Shown piece by piece: positions 47,832 through 59,568 of a stretch of 64,000 nucleotides of DNA. The notes under the pieces were generated by a model. It had not been told where the DNA came from. It saw only the letters and a list, made by a program, of their open reading frames with translations, and ran no database searches. This DNA comes from Prescottella defluvii (GTDB lineage: Bacteria; Actinomycetota; Actinomycetes; Mycobacteriales; Mycobacteriaceae). A program made the position numbers and the translations under genes. How positions within the stretch are numbered: the first letter of the stretch is position 1; every line of letters begins with the position of its first letter. The stretch spans positions 2,108,001 to 2,172,000 of the forward strand of contig CP121458.1 of NCBI GenBank assembly GCA_029690005.1, given 5' to 3'.

Positions 47832-48801
47832 GGGACACAATGGCGATCCGGGCGAGCCCTACGCTGATCTCGCCGGGAACGGCAATCCGGTCGACGTCTC
47901 GGCTGTGCGCCGCGACGACGCGCTGATCGACGCGATCGCCAGTGGCGATCCCTTCGCGACGGACAGCCCCGAGGAATACCAGGTCGCGGCGCTGCTCTCG
48001 AACTGGCGGACCGAGATCCTCGCGCAGCCGATGCCCGCCGAGTCGGACCTCGACGAGATCGTCGAGCGCGTTCACCGCGAGCTCGAGGCTCAGGGGTCCC
48101 TCTCGACCCGCACCCGATCGGGCCGCAGCCAACTCCGGCTGCTCCGCCCCATCGCGGCCGCGGCGGCGGTCGTCGCGATCGCCATGGGCGGGATGACGAT
48201 CTTCTCGTACAACGCCGAACCTGGCGATCCGCTGTGGGGCGTCAAGCAGGTCGTCTTCACCGAGCGCGCCGCCTCGACCGTCGCGAAGATCGACACGACC
48301 TCGAGTCTCCAGGAGGCCGAGCGGCTGATCGCCTCGGGCGACACCGCCGGCGCCAAGGCCAAGCTCGACTCCGCCGGTGCGCGGGCGAGTGACGTCAACG
48401 AGGCGAGCACCCGTGACGAGCTGAACGGGTGGCGGAACCGACTGCTGACGCAACTCGAGAAGACCGCGCCGCCGGCTCCGCCGGCGCCCCCGGCTACCGA
48501 GCAGCCGCCGGCGTCGACGGCCGCCGAGCACTCCTCGTCGGTATCGGGTTCGCAGACCGCCTCGCCCCTGTCGACGGGCGGATCGGGAACCACCTCGAAC
48601 CCGGAGCTGCCGGCGACCATCCCGGGCACCACCGTGCCCGAGACGTCCGCATCGGCGACGTCGACTCCGGGCCAGCCTCCGGCGTCGTCCGCGTCCGCGA
48701 CACCGTCGCCGAGCACCACGCCGTCGTCGTCGCCTGCGACGTCGACCACAAAGGCGACGAGCGGATCCGTCGGCGGTACGCCGACGTCGCCCGCGGGCTG
48801 A
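47824..48801 (+). CDS. rsdA: Anti-SigD factor RsdA-like membrane protein
   Basis: A 325-residue protein. The cytoplasmic N-terminus includes RRDDALIDAIASGDPF, the short motif by which RsdA holds SigD. One membrane helix follows (PIAAAAAVVAIAMGGMTIF), and then an extracytoplasmic region with helical QEAERLIASGDTAGAKAKLD and a long Pro/Ser/Thr-rich tail. It matches M. tuberculosis Rv3413c, in which ClpXP degradation releases SigD. ATG 47824 overlaps sigD; a GTG three codons earlier is possible. The pair is one transcription unit. Confidence 0.9.
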   Translation: MARGHNGDPGEPYADLAGNGNPVDVSAVRRDDALIDAIASGDPFATDSPEEYQVAALLSNWRTEILAQPMPAESDLDEIVERVHRELEAQGSLSTRTRSGRSQLRLLRPIAAAAAVVAIAMGGMTIFSYNAEPGDPLWGVKQVVFTERAASTVAKIDTTSSLQEAERLIASGDTAGAKAKLDSAGARASDVNEASTRDELNGWRNRLLTQLEKTAPPAPPAPPATEQPPASTAAEHSSSVSGSQTASPLSTGGSGTTSNPELPATIPGTTVPETSASATSTPGQPPASSASATPSPSTTPSSSPATSTTKATSGSVGGTPTSPAG

Positions 48802-48817
48802 CCCCGAACACACGAAA

Positions 48818-48857
48818 CGACTACGGCCCGGCAAGTTACCTTGCCGGGCCGTAGTCG
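48818..48857. terminator. Bidirectional terminator between rsdA and the DUF5319 gene
   Basis: A perfect 18-bp stem (CGACTACGGCCCGGCAAG with its complement) around the loop TTAC, midway between convergent genes. Confidence 0.9.
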
Positions 48858-48880
48858 TGTGTCTGTCTGTGCGGTCTACC

Positions 48881-49285
48881 TCAGAGGTCGAAGCCGTCGC
48901 CGTGCAGCGCGTCGTTCATCGAGGCGTCCGCGTACCCGCGGCAGTAGTCCCACGTGACGTACGCGTCGGGCGACGGGTCGTACGCAGGCTCGTGCGGGCG
49001 GACCGTGCCGTCGACCAGGAGCTGGAGCAGGTTCGCGCGCAGCATGTCCCAGTCGTGGTAGTGGTCCTGCTGGCAGTCCTCGCAGCACACGACCAGCCCG
49101 CGGATTCCGCGGTGGCTGAGCAGTGCCTCGTAGACGGCGAGGTCCGCGAGATCCTCCTCCACGGCGAGGCGCTCGTGGGGATCCAGCGGCTGTCCCGGCT
49201 CGATAGCGTCGAGCGCAGCGGACGGGTCGGCGGGGTCGCCGGCGAAGGGGTCCGGCGGGAGACCGGGAGGCAGTTGATCGCGCAC
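48881..49285 (-). CDS. DUF5319 family protein (Rv3412-like)
   Basis: A 134-residue acidic protein: DPFAGDPADPSAALDAIEPG, then VCCEDCQQDHYHDWDMLRAN with a CCxxC pair and histidines that may bind metal, then PHEPAYDPSPDAYVTWDYC and RGYADASMNDALH. It matches the conserved actinobacterial DUF5319 family beside guaB2. It starts at ATG 49285 and diverges from guaB across 194 bases. Role unknown. Confidence 0.88.
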   Translation of the reverse strand: MRDQLPPGLPPDPFAGDPADPSAALDAIEPGQPLDPHERLAVEEDLADLAVYEALLSHRGIRGLVVCCEDCQQDHYHDWDMLRANLLQLLVDGTVRPHEPAYDPSPDAYVTWDYCRGYADASMNDALHGDGFDL

Positions 49286-49416
49286 AAGACCACGGTACGC
49301 AGGTCAGCCCGGTCTGCGCTAGCTGATAGCGCCCCGGTGAGTCGCCGGGAGCGCCCGTGTGTCCGTTCGGGCGAGCCGATACCATCGTCTCGGGACGGGT
49401 GGACGTCACCGCCTGA

Positions 49417-51003
<1,587 letters not shown>

Positions 51004-51035
51004 GCACCACACAACACAATCGAGAAGGGGCGCGC

Positions 51036-52175
51036 GTGCGCGACCTCGTCGAAATCGGCATGGGCAGGACTGCCCGACGCACCTACGAGTTGGACGACAT
51101 CAACATCGTTCCCTCTCGCCGGACCCGCTCCTCCAAGGAGGTGTCGACGGCCTGGCAGATCGATGCGTACCGCTTCGACATCCCGGTGCTGGCTCATCCG
51201 ACCGACGCGCTGGTGTCGCCGTCGTTCGCGATCGAGCTCGGCAAGGCCGGCGGTCTCGGTGTGATCAACGGTGAGGGCCTGTGGGGTCGGCACGCCGACG
51301 TCGAGGCCAAGCTCGCCGAGCTGGCGGAGCTGGCCGAGAAGGAGGTCGATCCGGACGCTGCCGTCGCGCGCCTGCAGGAACTGCACGCCGCGCCGCTGCA
51401 GCCGGGTCTGCTGGCCGCCGCCGTCGCGCAGGTCCGCGACGCCGGCGTCACGACCGCCGTCCGGGTCAGCCCGCAGAATGCCCGCGCGCTCACCCCGGAG
51501 CTGGTCAAGGCCGGTATCGACCTGCTGGTCGTCCACGGCACGATCATCTCGGCCGAGCACGTCGCGCACAACGAGAGCGAGCCGCTGAACCTCAAGACGT
51601 TCATCTCCGAGTTGGACGTCCCGGTCATCGCGGGTGGCGTGAGCGACCACCGCACCGCGCTGCACCTGATGCGCACCGGTGCGGCCGGTGTGATCGTCGG
51701 CTACGGCTCCACGGAAGGTGCCACCACCACCCGTGAGGTGCTGGGCATCGGCGTTCCGATGGCGACCGCGATCGCGGACGCCGCCGCGGCCCGTCGGGAC
51801 TACCTCGACGAGACCGGCGGCCGCTACGTGCACGTCATCGCCGACGGTGACATCACGACGTCGGGCGACTTCGCGAAGGCCATCGCGTGCGGTGCCGACG
51901 CGGCCGTCCTCGGCGCGCCCCTCGCGGTCGCGCAGGAGGCCCCCGGCGGCGGCTGGTTCTGGCCGTCGGCGGCGGCGCACCCGTCGATGCCGCGCGGCTC
52001 GCTGCTGCCGGTCTCGTACGGCGAGCGTCCGGGCCTGGCGCAGGTGCTGAACGGGCCGTCGGACGACCCGTACGGTTCGCTCAACTTCGTCGGTGGCCTG
52101 CGTCGCTCGATGGCGAAGTCGGGCTACTCCGACCTCAAGGAGTTCCAGAAGGTCGGGCTGAGCGTCCGCGCCTGA
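51036..52175 (+). CDS. guaB3: GuaB3-family IMP dehydrogenase-related protein
   Basis: A 379-residue actinobacterial IMPDH-like barrel without CBS domains: [75 protein letters not shown] and [17 protein letters not shown]. The IMPDH cysteine loop (GxGSxCxT) is replaced, so it is probably not a conventional IMP dehydrogenase; recent work on the family suggests GMP-reductase-like activity. GTG 51036 has AAGGGG upstream. It is co-oriented with guaB, 33 bases away. Confidence 0.93.
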   Translation: MRDLVEIGMGRTARRTYELDDINIVPSRRTRSSKEVSTAWQIDAYRFDIPVLAHPTDALVSPSFAIELGKAGGLGVINGEGLWGRHADVEAKLAELAELAEKEVDPDAAVARLQELHAAPLQPGLLAAAVAQVRDAGVTTAVRVSPQNARALTPELVKAGIDLLVVHGTIISAEHVAHNESEPLNLKTFISELDVPVIAGGVSDHRTALHLMRTGAAGVIVGYGSTEGATTTREVLGIGVPMATAIADAAAARRDYLDETGGRYVHVIADGDITTSGDFAKAIACGADAAVLGAPLAVAQEAPGGGWFWPSAAAHPSMPRGSLLPVSYGERPGLAQVLNGPSDDPYGSLNFVGGLRRSMAKSGYSDLKEFQKVGLSVRA

Positions 52176-52186
52176 TCCACCTTCTT

Positions 52187-52246
52187 CCTGTGGCCGAATG
52201 TCACATCCGTTCAGTTGAACTGAACCGGTGTGACATCGGCCACAGG
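52187..52246. terminator. Very long imperfect hairpin after guaB3
   Basis: Arms of 28 and 27 bases (CCTGTGGCCGA(A)TGTCACA... with its complement) pair almost completely around the loop TTGAA, with one extra base and about two mismatches. It lies 11 bases after the guaB3 stop and about 125 bases before choD. It is probably a terminator, although a regulatory RNA structure is possible. Confidence 0.75.
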
Positions 52247-52372
52247 CGTTTCGGGGAACCGCCACCGTTCGTGCGACCGGTGGTTACAGTTAGGGCACCC
52301 TTGTGGCTCGAGTCACAGGTGAGCGGTGCATACTGGCGAGTAACAAATCTGGTTCTCCGGTGGAGGTATCCC

Positions 52373-54154
52373 ATGGGCAAGCAGCGCGCGACCGACTACG
52401 ACGTGCTCATCGTCGGCTCCGGATTCGGTGGAAGTGTCACCGCACTCCGGTTGGTCGAGAAGGGCTACAAGGTCGGTGTGCTCGAGGCGGGCGCCGCTAC
52501 GCCGACTCGGACTTCGCGAAGACCAGTTGGGATCTCAAGCGGTTCCTGTGGGCACCGGCCCTGGGCTGCTACGGCATCCAGCGGGTGCACCTGCTGCGCG
52601 ACGTCCTGATCCTCGCCGGCGCGGGTGTCGGCGGCGGTTCGCTCAACTACGCGAACACCCTCTACAAGCCGCCGGCGTCGTTCTTCCAGGACCCGCAGTG
52701 GCGCGACATCACCGACTGGGACGCCGAACTCACGCCGCACTACGAGCAGGCCCGCAAGATGCTCGGCGTCGTGCAGAACCCGCACATGACCCCGGCCGAC
52801 GAGGTCATCAAGTCGGTCGCCGAGGACATGGGCGTCGGCGACACGTTCATCCAGACCCCGGTGGGCGTGTTCTTCGGTGAGGCCGGCAAGACGGTCGAGG
52901 ACCCGTACTTCGGCGGCGCCGGACCGCCCGCACCGGCTGCATCGAGTGTGGCGAGTGCATGACCGGCTGCCGCCACGGCGCCAAGAACACGCTGATCAAG
53001 AACTACCTCGGACTCGCGGAGAAGGCCGGCGCCACGATCGTCCCGATGACGACCGTCGAGTCGCTGCACGAGGCGTCGGACGGGACGTGGGACGTCGTGA
53101 CCCGTCGCACCGGCGCGAAGGTCCGCAAGAACCACAAGACGTACACCGCGAAGTACGTCGTGGTCGCGGCCGGGACGTGGGGCACGCAGCACCTGCTGCA
53201 CGAGATGAGGGACTCCGGCACGCTGCCCAAGCTGTCGAACCGCCTCGGTGAGCTCACCCGCACCAACTCCGAGTCGATCGTCGGCGCCGCGAAGATGAAG
53301 GTCGACCCGGCGATGGACCTGACGCACGGCGTCGCGATCACGTCGTCGTTCCACCCGACGTCCGATACCCACATCGAGCCGGTCCGCTATGGCAAGGGCT
53401 CCAATGCGATGGGCATGCTGCAGACCCTGATGACCGACGGCGGCGGGAGCACCCCTCGCTGGGGCAAGCTGCTGAAGGTGATCGCCGCGAATCCCGGGCA
53501 GATGCTGCGCATGCTGTCGGTGAAGAACTGGAGCGAGCGCACGATCATCGCGCTGGTCATGCAGAACCTCGACAACTCGATCACCACGTACACCAAGCGC
53601 GGGGTGTTCGGCCGGCGCAAGGTCACCAGCAAGCAGGGACACGGCGAGCCGAACCCCACCTGGATCCCGGTCGGAAACGAGGCCACCCGCCGGATCGCCG
53701 ACAAGATCGACGGCATCGCGGGCGGCACGTGGGGCGAGGTGTTCAACATCCCGCTCACGGCCCACTTCCTCGGCGGCTGCACGATCGGGTCGGACGCGGA
53801 CCACGGCGTGATCGACCCGTACCACCGCGTCTACGGCTACCCGACGCTCAGCGTCGTCGACGGTGCCGCCGTCTCGGCGAACCTCGGGGTGAACCCGTCG
53901 CTGACGATCAGCGCGCAGGCCGAGCGGGCGGCGTCGCTGTGGCCGAACAAGGGCGAGCAGGACACCCGGCCCGAGCAGGGCGCGCCCTACCAGCGGGTCG
54001 CGGCGGTTGCGCCGAACAATCCCGTCGTCCCGCGGGTGCACCGGCCGCGCTGACGTTGCCGATCGTCGAGATCCGCAGCGGCACGGATGGTTCTGCCGAG
54101 AGTGCGGCGGTGGACTCGGCTCCGGACGCCGACGCCGGGTCCGGCGTCGCCTAG
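52373..54154 (+). CDS. choD: Cholesterol oxidase ChoD-like GMC oxidoreductase (three apparent frameshifts)
   Basis: About 594 residues. The FAD motif is [43 protein letters not shown] is the GMC signature, [20 protein letters not shown] a Cys-rich insert seen in ChoD, and [18 protein letters not shown] and [15 protein letters not shown] the C-terminal FAD site. Frames change near 52493 (AGAA to [12 protein letters not shown]), 52920 (FGGAGP to GCIECGEC) and 54025, where a missing G restores [15 protein letters not shown] up to TAG 54154. It matches Rv3409c in sequence and place. Despite the name, steroid-oxidising activity of this family is doubtful. Confidence 0.9.
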
Positions 54155-54197
54155 TCCCGGGGCGAGCGCCGGAGCTGGGCATATTCAGACTGTCCAG

Positions 54198-55769
54198 GTG
54201 TCAGAAACCCAGCAGGACAGGCCGGTTCTCGTCGTCGATTTCGGAGCCCAGTACGCGCAGCTGATCGCTCGCCGCGTGCGCGAGGCCAAGGTCTACTCGG
54301 AAGTGGTGCCGCACACCACGACCGTCGAGGAGATCGCGGCGAAGAAGCCGCTCGCGGTCGTCCTGTCCGGCGGCCCGTCGAGTGTGTACGAGGAGGGTGC
54401 GCCGCAGCTCGACGCAGCCCTGTTCGACCTGGGCGTTCCGGTCTTCGGTATCTGCTACGGGTTCCAGGCGATGGCCAAGGCGCTCGGGGGCACCGTCGCG
54501 CACACCGGTGGACGCGAGTACGGCCGCACCGAGATGAACGTCACGGGCGGCGTCCTGCACGACGGTCTGCCGGCGACGCAGCCGGTGTGGATGAGCCACG
54601 GCGACGGCGTCACGGTCGCACCCGAGGGCTTCGAGGTCACGGCATCGAGCGCCGGCGCGCCCGTCGCCGCCTTCGAGGACCGCGCCCGCAAGCTCGCCGG
54701 CGTCCAGTACCACCCCGAGGTGCTGCGCTCGCCGCACGGTCAGCAGGTGCTCAGCCGCTTCCTGCACGAGATCGCCGAGATCCCCGGCGCGTGGACGGCC
54801 GCGAACATTGCGGACGCGCTCATCGAGCAGGTCCGCGAGCAGGTCGGCGACGGCAAGGCCATCTGCGGCCTGTCCGGTGGCGTCGACTCCGCCGTCGCCG
54901 CGGCGCTCGTGCAGCGTGCGATCGGTGACCGCCTCACCTGCGTGTTCGTCGACCACGGCCTGATGCGTGCCGGTGAGCGCCAGCAGGTCGAGAAGGACTT
55001 CGTCGCCGCGACCGGCGCCCGCCTGGTGACGGTCGACGCGTCCGAGACGTTCCTGCGTGAGCTGGCCGGGGTGTCCGATCCCGAGACCAAGCGCAAGATC
55101 ATCGGCCGCGAGTTCATCCGCAGCTTCGAGGGCGCGGTGTCCGAGGTGCTTGGCGAGAGCGCCGCACAAGGCGAGACCGTCGACTTCCTCGTCCAGGGCA
55201 CGCTGTACCCGGACGTCGTCGAGTCCGGCGGCGGCACCGGCACCGCGAACATCAAGAGCCACCACAACGTCGGTGGTCTGCCCGAGGACCTGCAGTTCAA
55301 GCTGGTCGAGCCGCTGCGTCTGCTGTTCAAGGACGAGGTGCGTGCCGTCGGCCGCGAGCTGGGTCTGCCCGAGGAGATCGTCGGACGTCAGCCGTTCCCC
55401 GGTCCGGGTCTGGGCATCCGCATCATCGGCGAGGTCACGCAGGAGCGTCTCGAGATCCTGCGTCACGCCGACTCGATCGCCCGCGAAGAGCTCACCGCAG
55501 CCGGTCTGGACGGTCAGATCTGGCAGTGCCCGGTGGTGCTGCTCGCCGACGTCCGCAGCGTCGGTGTCCAGGGCGACGGCCGCACGTACGGTCACCCGAT
55601 CGTGCTGCGCCCGGTCTCGAGCGAGGACGCGATGACCGCCGACTGGACGCGTCTGCCCTACGAGGTGCTCGAGCGCATCTCCACCCGCATCACCAACGAG
55701 GTCGCGGACGTCAACCGCGTCGTGCTCGACGTCACCAGCAAGCCGCCGGGAACGATCGAGTGGGAGTGA
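54198..55769 (+). CDS. guaA: GMP synthase (glutamine-hydrolysing)
   Basis: A 523-residue enzyme that aminates XMP to GMP. The glutaminase half has [31 protein letters not shown] (nucleophile cysteine) and YHPEV. The ATP-PPase half has [18 protein letters not shown] (P-loop), [18 protein letters not shown] and the C-terminal dimer domain ending [13 protein letters not shown] 54198 reads [21 protein letters not shown]. The frame is intact. It follows choD and ends at a strong hairpin. Confidence 0.97.
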   Translation: MSETQQDRPVLVVDFGAQYAQLIARRVREAKVYSEVVPHTTTVEEIAAKKPLAVVLSGGPSSVYEEGAPQLDAALFDLGVPVFGICYGFQAMAKALGGTVAHTGGREYGRTEMNVTGGVLHDGLPATQPVWMSHGDGVTVAPEGFEVTASSAGAPVAAFEDRARKLAGVQYHPEVLRSPHGQQVLSRFLHEIAEIPGAWTAANIADALIEQVREQVGDGKAICGLSGGVDSAVAAALVQRAIGDRLTCVFVDHGLMRAGERQQVEKDFVAATGARLVTVDASETFLRELAGVSDPETKRKIIGREFIRSFEGAVSEVLGESAAQGETVDFLVQGTLYPDVVESGGGTGTANIKSHHNVGGLPEDLQFKLVEPLRLLFKDEVRAVGRELGLPEEIVGRQPFPGPGLGIRIIGEVTQERLEILRHADSIAREELTAAGLDGQIWQCPVVLLADVRSVGVQGDGRTYGHPIVLRPVSSEDAMTADWTRLPYEVLERISTRITNEVADVNRVVLDVTSKPPGTIEWE

Positions 55770-56085
55770 TCCCCTCCTGACCGCACGACAGCGCCCCGGC
55801 CACCACACAGGCCGGGGCGCTGTCGTTCGTGCGGCTAGCGCCGCCGTCCGGGGAGAACACCAGCGCCGCGCCGATAGCGACGGCCACCACGATGAACAGC
55901 CAGTGGAACTCGACGTTCGCGAGCGGTTCGAGCGAGAACGGTCCGATCAGGGCCCACACACTGACCAGCAGTGAGGCCAGGCCTGCGAGCAGCAACCCCA
56001 CCGACGGGAATCGGGATGTCTTCGCGGCGGACTGTTCGTCGGTGCCGTCGGCGCCGGTCTCCGGGGTATCAGCGTATTCAGCCAC
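55732..56085 (-). CDS. Small two-helix membrane protein
   Basis: An acidic N-terminus ([20 protein letters not shown]) is followed by two membrane segments, [19 protein letters not shown] and [17 protein letters not shown]. The open frame runs to 55732, across the guaA terminator and into guaA, which is implausible. One missing base after FSP would give a stop at TAG (55835-55837) with a tail PGRRR, leaving the hairpin outside; that is the likelier end. It overlaps the PspC gene by eight bases and probably belongs to that envelope-stress unit. Confidence 0.72.
   Translation of the reverse strand: MAEYADTPETGADGTDEQSAAKTSRFPSVGLLLAGLASLLVSVWALIGPFSLEPLANVEFHWLFIVVAVAIGAALVFSPDGGASRTNDSAPACVVAGALSCGQEGITPTRSFPAACW
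55785..55826. terminator. Terminator after guaA
   Basis: A perfect 16-bp stem (ACGACAGCGCCCCGGC with its complement), ten-base loop, 16 bases after the guaA stop. It also serves the convergent membrane-protein gene and indicates that the latter should stop before it (see that entry). Confidence 0.9.
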
Positions 56086-57389
56086 GTTCGACCCTCACCT
56101 CTCCGAGCTTGTTGTCGATCTTCACTGTCAGGACCGGTCCGGCGGTGCCGTCGGCGCCGCCGTCGGCGCCGCCGTCGACGTAGCCCTCTCCGATGCAGCT
56201 CTTGTCGCCGACGGTCACCGAGCATTCGGACTGGACGTTCATGTTCTGCGGCACGATCACCGTGTAGTTGCCGAGCTTGCCGTTGATCCGAACCTCGCGG
56301 TTCGTGGTCAGGTCGAGGTGTGTGAGGTCGAGTGTGAAGTCGCCGGCGGTGCCCTCGTAGACGGGGGCGAGTTCGGCCAGCGACGTCGGGCTCCACACGT
56401 GATCGCCGACCTTGGACTCGTCCCACTTCAGCGGTTCGACGACCGATGCGAGGATGACGAACCCCAGGAGCGGGAACGCGACCACGAGCAATCCGTACCC
56501 GCGGCGCAGGAACGCGCCGAGGACGAGTCCGACGCCGATCACCGCGAGCGAGATCGCGCCGATCCGGCCGGGCGACAACCATTCCGGGCCGACCGTGGCC
56601 GACACCGCCGCCGCGGCTGCCGCCGCGAGGACCGCGAGACCGAGGACCACGGACGTGAACCGTGTGCGCTTCCGGGGGAGTTCCGCAGGCAGTGCGGGCG
56701 GGCCGGCCGGTTCGGGCAGGTCCCACGCGAAAGGCGCGACGCCCAGCGGATCCCAGGCGGGCGGGGTCGGATCGCCCGCGGCCGGGCGGTCGTCGCTGCC
56801 TGCGTCCTGCCGGGGGCGGGACGGGTTCGGTGGGTTCGTAGTGGTCGGGCAGCCGCGTGTAGGGACCGTACATGGGCGGCGTGTACGCGGCGGCCTGAGT
56901 GGTCTGGAACGGCGTGACCGGATAGCCGGGCATCGGCTGCGCGACGCTCGCCGGCAGCGCCGGGGGCACCGGCTGGCGCTGGTACAGCAGCCACAGGCCG
57001 CCGAGCATCAGCGCGAAGCTCAGAAGGACGGATCCGCCCATGCCGAACCCGATCGGACCGATCGTGCTCAGCGCGATCGCGAGTGCGACGATCAGCACCA
57101 CCGTCTTGGTGCCGGACTGCGAGCTGCGGCCCCGCCCGAGCAGCGATTCGGCCGGCGACACCTGGTCGCCGGGCTTGCTGAGCACCAGCCAGCCCGCGAG
57201 GTACAGGATGATGCCGGCGCCGCCGAAGAGCGTGGACACGACGAACGCGACCCGCACCAGGACGGGGTCGACGCGGTATCGCTGGCCGATTCCGGCCGCG
57301 ACGCCGGCGATGTGTCCCTGCTGGGGCAGCCGCAGTGGGCGGGTCCGCCAGAGGTCGTGAAGCTGATCCGAGAAGCTCCCAGTCGTCAT
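56078..57389 (-). CDS. PspC-domain membrane protein with C-terminal LiaF-like beta domain (apparent frameshift)
   Basis: About 437 residues. An N-terminal PspC domain (GHIAGVAAGIGQRYRVDPVLVRVAF) is followed by helices LYLAGWLVLS, VVLIVALAIALSTIGPIGFGM and VLLSFALMLGGLWLLYQ. A Pro/Tyr-rich linker comes next, then, after a frame change near 56815, more helices (VVLGLAVLAAAAAAAVSATV). The soluble C-terminal domain (GDFTLDLTHLDLTTNREVRI) is rich in beta strands like cell-envelope stress sensors. It is divergent from the PspC histidine kinase, suggesting joint membrane-stress signalling. Confidence 0.84.
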
Positions 57390-57528
57390 GCGTCAATCGT
57401 GCCGCCGACAGCGCGGTTCGTACCATCGGGAACTACCCTGATCTTTCCCTGAACCGTGGGCCCGGCGAGCGGTGATCTCAGGGTCGGGCCCTGATGTCAC
57501 GCCGACGCAACCGTGCCAGGATCGGACT

Positions 57529-58872
57529 GTGCACCCTCTGGTCGACCCGAACGAACCGGCGACTTCGGCGGTGAACCCCGCGCTGTCGGCGGTTCCTGCT
57601 CCCGTCGTGGACGAGACCCTCTACCCGAAGCTGCAGCGCCGGGTCGGGGGTCGGATCGTCGGCGGTGTCGCCGGCGGGATCGCCGATCATCTGGGCGTCG
57701 ACGCGTTCAAGGTGCGGGTCGCGTTCACCCTGCTTGCGTCACTCGCGGGTGCGGGCATCCTGGCCTACGGACTGCTCTGGATCTTCACCCCGCCGGGCAC
57801 CGACACCGAGCGGCCCAGTGCCGCCGAGCGGCGTCGGGCCATGGGCCTCGCCGTCATCGGCCTCGCCGTCGCCGCGAGCCTGAGCTGGCTGATCAGCGGC
57901 ACCGCGGCATCGGTGGTCACCCCGTTCATCGTGGTCGCGGTGGGTGCCGCACTGGTGTGGCGCGAGTTCGACACCGACGGGTCACGCTCCGTCCTCGGAC
58001 TGCCACACCGTCCGACGGTGCTCACGTGGGCGCGAGTTCTCGGTGGCGTCACGCTCATCGTCACCGGCCTCGGCGTGGTGATCCTCGCGCAGGTCGACAT
58101 CGAGGCGCTGCGGTCGTCGCTGCTGGCGGTCGTCGTGACGCTCATCGGTGCGGGCCTGCTCACGGTGCCGTTGTGGCTCAAGCTGTGGCGGGCGCTCGGC
58201 GAGGAGCGCGCCGCGCGCATCCGCAACGAGGAACGCGAGGAGATCGCCTCGCACCTGCACGACTCGGTTCTCCAGACGCTCGCGCTGATCCAGAAGCAGG
58301 CGGATTCCCCGCACGAGGTGGCGCGACTGGCGCGCGGTCAGGAACGCGAGCTGCGCCGGTGGCTGTTCGGCGGCCCGGAGACGGCGCACACGAGCCTGGC
58401 GGAGGCGTTGCAGACGATCGCCGGTGAGGTCGAGGACCAGCACGGCGTCACGGTCCGGCCCGTCACGGTCGGCGACGTCGCACTGGCCACGGAAGGCAAG
58501 GAGGGCTCTGGGCTGTCGCGGGAGTGCTTCACCGCGCTGCTCGGCGCCACCCGCGAATCGCTCGTCAATGCGGCCAAGCACTCCGGTGTGTCCAGCATCG
58601 ACCTGTACGCGGAGACCGAACGCGACCAGGTGAGCATCTTCGTGCGAGACCGCGGCGTCGGGTTCGACCCGGACTCCGTGCCCGAGGACCGGCAGGGTCT
58701 GGCGAAGTCGATCCGCGCCCGCATCGAGCGCCGCGGTGGACGCGTCGAGGTCCGGTCGACACCGGGGAAGGGCACCGAGGTGCGGATCCGCATGCCGCGC
58801 CCCGTCGACCACGCCGCCGCCGACGACTCGGCTCCGGAGGACGCCGCGGGCGAGCCGGAGGCGATGTCCTAA
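57529..58872 (+). CDS. PspC-domain sensor histidine kinase
   Basis: A 447-residue kinase. The N-terminal PspC domain (about residues 30-90) reads GGRIVGGVAGGIADHLGVDAF; further helices (GLAVIGLAVAASLSWLIS, VLGGVTLIVTGLGVVIL, LLAVVVTLIGAGLLTVPL) precede a HisKA_3 dimerisation helix with phospho-acceptor EEIASHLHDSVLQTLALIQK. The ATPase domain has ESLVNAAKHSGVSSIDLY, VRDRGVGFDPDSVPEDRQG and GGRVEVRSTPGKGTEV. The GTG at 57529 lacks a strong ribosome site. It pairs with the response regulator nine bases downstream. Confidence 0.92.
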   Translation: MHPLVDPNEPATSAVNPALSAVPAPVVDETLYPKLQRRVGGRIVGGVAGGIADHLGVDAFKVRVAFTLLASLAGAGILAYGLLWIFTPPGTDTERPSAAERRRAMGLAVIGLAVAASLSWLISGTAASVVTPFIVVAVGAALVWREFDTDGSRSVLGLPHRPTVLTWARVLGGVTLIVTGLGVVILAQVDIEALRSSLLAVVVTLIGAGLLTVPLWLKLWRALGEERAARIRNEEREEIASHLHDSVLQTLALIQKQADSPHEVARLARGQERELRRWLFGGPETAHTSLAEALQTIAGEVEDQHGVTVRPVTVGDVALATEGKEGSGLSRECFTALLGATRESLVNAAKHSGVSSIDLYAETERDQVSIFVRDRGVGFDPDSVPEDRQGLAKSIRARIERRGGRVEVRSTPGKGTEVRIRMPRPVDHAAADDSAPEDAAGEPEAMS

Positions 58873-58881
58873 TGTTGGGCC

Positions 58882-59553
58882 GTGACCTCGGCCTCCGCTT
58901 CACCCGTTTCTGACAAGTTCCGTGTCTTCCTCGTGGACGATCACGCGGTGTTCCGCGCGGGTGTGCGCGCCGAACTCGGTCGGGAGTCGGACATGGAGGT
59001 CGTCGGCGAGGCCGGTGGCGTCGCGGAGGCGATCGCCGGCATCAACGCGCTGCGCCCACAGGTGGTGCTGCTCGACGTCCACATGCCCGACGGCGGTGGT
59101 GTCGCGGTGCTGAACGGGATCGACTCGGGCCCGGTGTGCCTGGCGCTCAGCGTGTCCGACGCCGCAGAGGACGTGATCGCGGTCATCCGGGCCGGCGCCC
59201 GCGGCTACGTGACGAAGACGATCTCCGGTGCCGAACTCGCGGACGGGGTGCGTCGGGTGGCCGGCGGCGACGCGGTGTTCAGCCCGCGGCTCGCGGGGTT
59301 CGTGCTGGACTCGTTCACCGGACGGTCGAGTGTGCCGGAGCCGCCGCTGGATCCGGAACTGGACTCGCTCACCCCGCGGGAACTCGAGGTGCTGCGACTG
59401 CTCGCCCGCGGCTACACCTACCGTGAGATCGCGGAGGAGTTGGTGATCTCGGTGAAGACCGTCGAGACCCACGCCTCGAACGTGCTGCGAAAGACGCAGC
59501 AGTCCAACCGGAATGCGCTCACCCGGTGGGCGCACCGGCGGCGCATCGACTGA
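58882..59553 (+). CDS. NarL/LuxR-family response regulator
   Basis: A 223-residue regulator. The receiver domain (FRVFLVDDHAVFRAGVRAEL, phospho-acceptor Asp in VVLLDVHMPDGGG, KTISGAEL lysine) joins a LuxR DNA-binding domain (LTPRELEVLRLLARGYTYRE, then ISVKTVETHASNVLRKT). It is the partner of the PspC histidine kinase just upstream. It is convergent with the Ser/Thr kinase gene; their stops are 16 bases apart. Confidence 0.95.
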   Translation: MTSASASPVSDKFRVFLVDDHAVFRAGVRAELGRESDMEVVGEAGGVAEAIAGINALRPQVVLLDVHMPDGGGVAVLNGIDSGPVCLALSVSDAAEDVIAVIRAGARGYVTKTISGAELADGVRRVAGGDAVFSPRLAGFVLDSFTGRSSVPEPPLDPELDSLTPRELEVLRLLARGYTYREIAEELVISVKTVETHASNVLRKTQQSNRNALTRWAHRRRID

Positions 59554-59568
59554 GACCGCGGGCGCGGC

